Assembly: GCA_030626685.1 (NCBI GenBank)
Contig: DAOUTL010000071.1
Location: forward strand, 1-6,844
Length of the DNA stretch: 6,844 bases
Origin: Candidatus Bathyarchaeota archaeon
Lineage (GTDB): Archaea; Thermoproteota; Bathyarchaeia; Bathyarchaeales; Bathycorpusculaceae
Direction of reading: 5' to 3'
Shown: piece after piece, positions 5,641-6,844 of the stretch
Layout of the letters: the number at the start of each line of letters is the position of its first letter
Numbering within the stretch: position 1 is the stretch's first letter
Translations under genes and position numbers: made by a program
The notes under the pieces: model-generated
Seen by the model: only the letters and a program-made list of their open reading frames with translations
Database searches by the model: none
Told to the model about the DNA's origin: nothing

Positions 5641-6215
5641 CAGCTTCCCCCTCTAACCGCTTTCAAACGTATGGTCCCTCTCGCAACCTCCTTTTCCACA
5701 ATTTTGCAGCCAAAAGCCTCAAGTGCACCTTCCAAAAATGCGACGAAAAGCAGAGTGTACGACTCTGAAAACCTAGGACTCATTACTCGAACAGAAACCT
5801 CATCCCCAGCCTTTTCAACGCTGAACTCAGGCACGTTCCAAGTGAACGCCTCAAAATCCCTCCTGAAGGCTTCAAAGGAACCCTCGAAATCGCCTGCAAC
5901 GTAACGTTTTGCAAGCCAAACCCCAGCTTCAAACCAGCTTTTAAGGGCTTTCCTCTTGGCCTTCTCACACGCAAGCTCAGCCAAGTCATACCACAAACTT
6001 TCCAGACCCAGTATAAAACCTGCTTCCACAGCCTTCTTCAAAACCCCACGCTCCTCAACAGCCCTCCTCAAACTAAAACCAGCATCCTCAGCCTCAACAG
6101 CTAACTCAAAAACCTCGTTAACCAAATCGAAAAGACTGTAACCTCTCCGCTTAGCCACCTCACTCATACGCCTCATCAAATCCTCCCTAGCAACAAACGT
6201 CTTCCTCTTAACCAT
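5640..6215 (-). CDS. Ribbon-helix-helix-like protein with unknown C-terminal domain (paralog B)
   Basis: First gene of the pair, 191 residues from the ATG at 6215. That start has GGTGGTGGGG directly ahead and gives an RHH-like N-terminus (MVKRKTFVAREDLMRRMSEV). A longer version from TTG at 6236 would add the hydrophobic MRFLVVG, which fits the fold less well. It matches its neighbour along the whole length: KSWFEAGVW against AKWYESGVW, TWNVPEFSVEKAGDEVSVR against RWDLSEVEVEQEGDGVKLR, FLEGALEAFG against LVEGVMHGIG, RGTIRLKAV against KGMIVLELKK. This points to tandem duplication. It lacks the paralog's Cys in the last loop (VARG against CVKG). A TATA-like box at 6261-6276 predicts a transcript start near 6241. 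I do not recognise the C-terminal family. Confidence 0.8.
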   Translation of the reverse strand: MVKRKTFVAREDLMRRMSEVAKRRGYSLFDLVNEVFELAVEAEDAGFSLRRAVEERGVLKKAVEAGFILGLESLWYDLAELACEKAKRKALKSWFEAGVWLAKRYVAGDFEGSFEAFRRDFEAFTWNVPEFSVEKAGDEVSVRVMSPRFSESYTLLFVAFLEGALEAFGCKIVEKEVARGTIRLKAVRGGS

Positions 6216-6260
6216 CCCCACCACCAGAAACCTCAATATACATGATCAATAATTACACCC

Positions 6261-6276
6261 ATAAAAGTATTTAATT
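6261..6276 (-). promoter_or_regulatory. Predicted TATA box of the paired RHH genes
   Basis: On the minus strand this reads AATTAAATACTTTTAT. The expected start near 6241 leaves about 26 bases to the ATG at 6215 and supports that start over the TTG at 6236. A short inverted repeat TTCTA/TAGAA (6274-6288) lies just upstream and could be part of a regulator site. Confidence 0.4.
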
Positions 6277-6376
6277 CTACAGTTTAGAACAGAAACTCTA
6301 TTACAATCTACGCAAAAGAACTACTCAGTTACAAAGCCATTTTTTCTAAATCTTGGTTTAGCCTAATGCATCAGCG

Positions 6377-6517
6377 TTGAATAAGAAAATTGACATGCTA
6401 ATTGAAGATAGAGAACTTTTGTCCTCAACGGTTTTAGCCGAAAAATCCCTTAAAGACTTCCACGAGAAGGAACCTGACATTTACTCAATTAAAGACATTA
6501 AGGTCAGGTATCGTTGA
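6377..6517 (+). CDS. Putative antitoxin of a PemK/MazF-type toxin-antitoxin pair
   Basis: A 46-residue ORF from TTG at 6377, with a possible internal ATG at 6395. Its sequence (KKIDMLIEDRELLSSTVLAE, then SLKDF, EPDIYSIKDIKVRYR) is acidic and helical and resembles small archaeal antitoxins encoded before PemK-like toxins. Its stop TGA (6515-6517) overlaps the toxin start TTG (6514-6516) by 4 bases, the normal layout for such pairs. No good ribosome site or TATA box is seen ahead, and the frame is closed by TAG at 6359-6361, so the 5' end may be eroded. The family is inferred mainly from the partner. Confidence 0.6.
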   Translation: MNKKIDMLIEDRELLSSTVLAEKSLKDFHEKEPDIYSIKDIKVRYR

Positions 6518-6659
6518 AAGGCAAAATAGTTCTTGTTCCATTCCTATTTACAAACCTAACCACAACCAAATTGAGGCCAGCGTTAGTGCTGCTTGAGGGC
6601 AAAAAAATGTAGTAGTGCGCACGCTTCGAAATCATCTTCCGGCAAGAGATAAAACGTAA
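6514..6659 (+). pseudogene. Truncated, frameshifted PemK/MazF-family toxin
   Basis: From TTG at 6514 the frame reads a PemK/MazF start: KGKIVLVPFLFTNL, then TKLRPALVLLEGKK, where VPFPFTDL and RPALVL are the family's N-terminal marks and the Arg belongs to the active site. It stops at TAG (6610-6612) after 32 residues; the family is usually about 100-120. The break follows a run of seven A (6601-6607). One more A would restore KNVVVRTLRNHLPARDKT, close to the family's VVVAFISSxLPAR strand, before another stop at 6657-6659. The later active-site part is missing, so the mRNA-cleaving toxin is almost surely inactive. A sequencing error in the A-run alone would not rescue it. Confidence 0.7.
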
Positions 6660-6720
6660 TAGAAGATGTACTACCCGTTAGCTGTTTAACCCTTTTTAGC
6701 AGCAACTATTAGAATCTAAA

Positions 6721-6732
6721 TAAGTATTTAAA
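6721..6732 (+). promoter_or_regulatory. Predicted TATA box for the last gene
   Basis: TAAGTATTTAAA lies about 40 bases before the TTG at 6767, predicting a transcript start near 6753 and a leader of about 14 bases that holds GGTGA (6757-6761). Confidence 0.4.
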
Positions 6733-6766
6733 CGACCTGTAACATTGGAGATAATAGGTGAATTGA

Positions 6767-6844
6767 TTGGAGCTTAAGCTTCCCAAGACTCTAATTGAGG
6801 AAATCAGCGAGAACGAACTGAAGCTTTATTTGGCTATGATACTC
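6767..6844 (+). CDS. Start of a small protein gene, possibly UPF0175-type antitoxin (cut by window end)
   Basis: Twenty-six codons are present from TTG at 6767, with a perfect GGTGA motif (6757-6761) 5 bases ahead and a TATA-like box at 6721-6732. The product starts LELKLPKTLIEEISENEL, then KLYLAMIL. A strand with LP, an acidic helix and a following LA..L helix resembles the start of UPF0175-family antitoxins, which continue with a GKISLGKAAE-like helix-turn-helix. That region lies outside the window, so the family is a guess; that a real gene starts here is fairly likely. Confidence 0.55.
   Translation, partial: MELKLPKTLIEEISENELKLYLAMIL

Noticed and set aside
5446..5904. 152-codon plus-strand frame
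   Set aside because: It is antisense to the two RHH paralogs, whose mutual similarity proves their frames; its S/T/P-rich composition is typical of a shadow.
6615..6622. Palindrome GTGCGCAC
   Set aside because: Only 8 bp, inside the toxin remnant, and without a second copy or partner signal.
1..6844. CRISPR arrays, tRNA or rRNA genes, insertion sequences
   Set aside because: No regularly spaced repeats, no cloverleaf or rRNA-like stretches, and no transposase frame were seen.

Overview
The window looks archaeal. The evidence is GGTGA-type Shine-Dalgarno motifs, AT-rich TATA-like boxes about 25-30 bases ahead of the expected transcript starts, GTG and TTG starts, and a COG1361-type Ig-like surface protein built into an ABC transporter operon. 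Phylum cannot be fixed from sequence alone; an uncultured Thermoproteota/Bathyarchaeia-like archaeon is a guess.

Layout. (1) Positions 1-685, minus strand: a SatD-family protein with a C-terminal helix-turn-helix, followed five bases later by the first 12 codons of another gene that runs off the window (possibly the SatE/DUF3307 partner). (2) 686-1177: nearly 500 bases without a convincing gene but rich in palindromes. The clearest are two 22-bp palindromes with the same 8-6-8 layout flanking the predicted satD TATA box. (3) 1178-4854, plus strand: a tight operon with its own TATA box and a palindrome at the expected transcript start. It holds a possible 35-codon small ORF with a perfect GGTGAT motif, a MacB/LolD-type ABC ATPase, a secreted and membrane-anchored four-domain Ig-like protein, and a MacB/FtsX-type permease. 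The last three genes are joined by 4-base stop/start overlaps. (4) 4855-5049: a short spacer with what looks like a decayed secreted-protein gene. (5) 5050-6236, minus strand: two adjacent, clearly paralogous proteins of about 195 residues, each a ribbon-helix-helix-like N-terminus joined to an unrecognised C-terminal domain, with a 1-base overlap. (6) 6377-6659, plus strand: a probable toxin-antitoxin pair in decay, an intact 46-residue antitoxin-like ORF overlapping by 4 bases a PemK/MazF-like toxin broken after 32 codons. (7) 6767 to the window end: the start of another small gene with a GGTGA motif, possibly a UPF0175-type antitoxin.

How the parts work together. The ATPase, Ig-like protein and permease should form one membrane complex: ATP hydrolysis drives the permease, and the Ig-like protein sits outside the cell where bacterial systems carry MacA. 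The right third looks accessory: paired putative regulators, a broken toxin module and the start of another possible antitoxin. SatD and the two paralogs are the candidate DNA-binding proteins; which sites they bind is not shown by the sequence.
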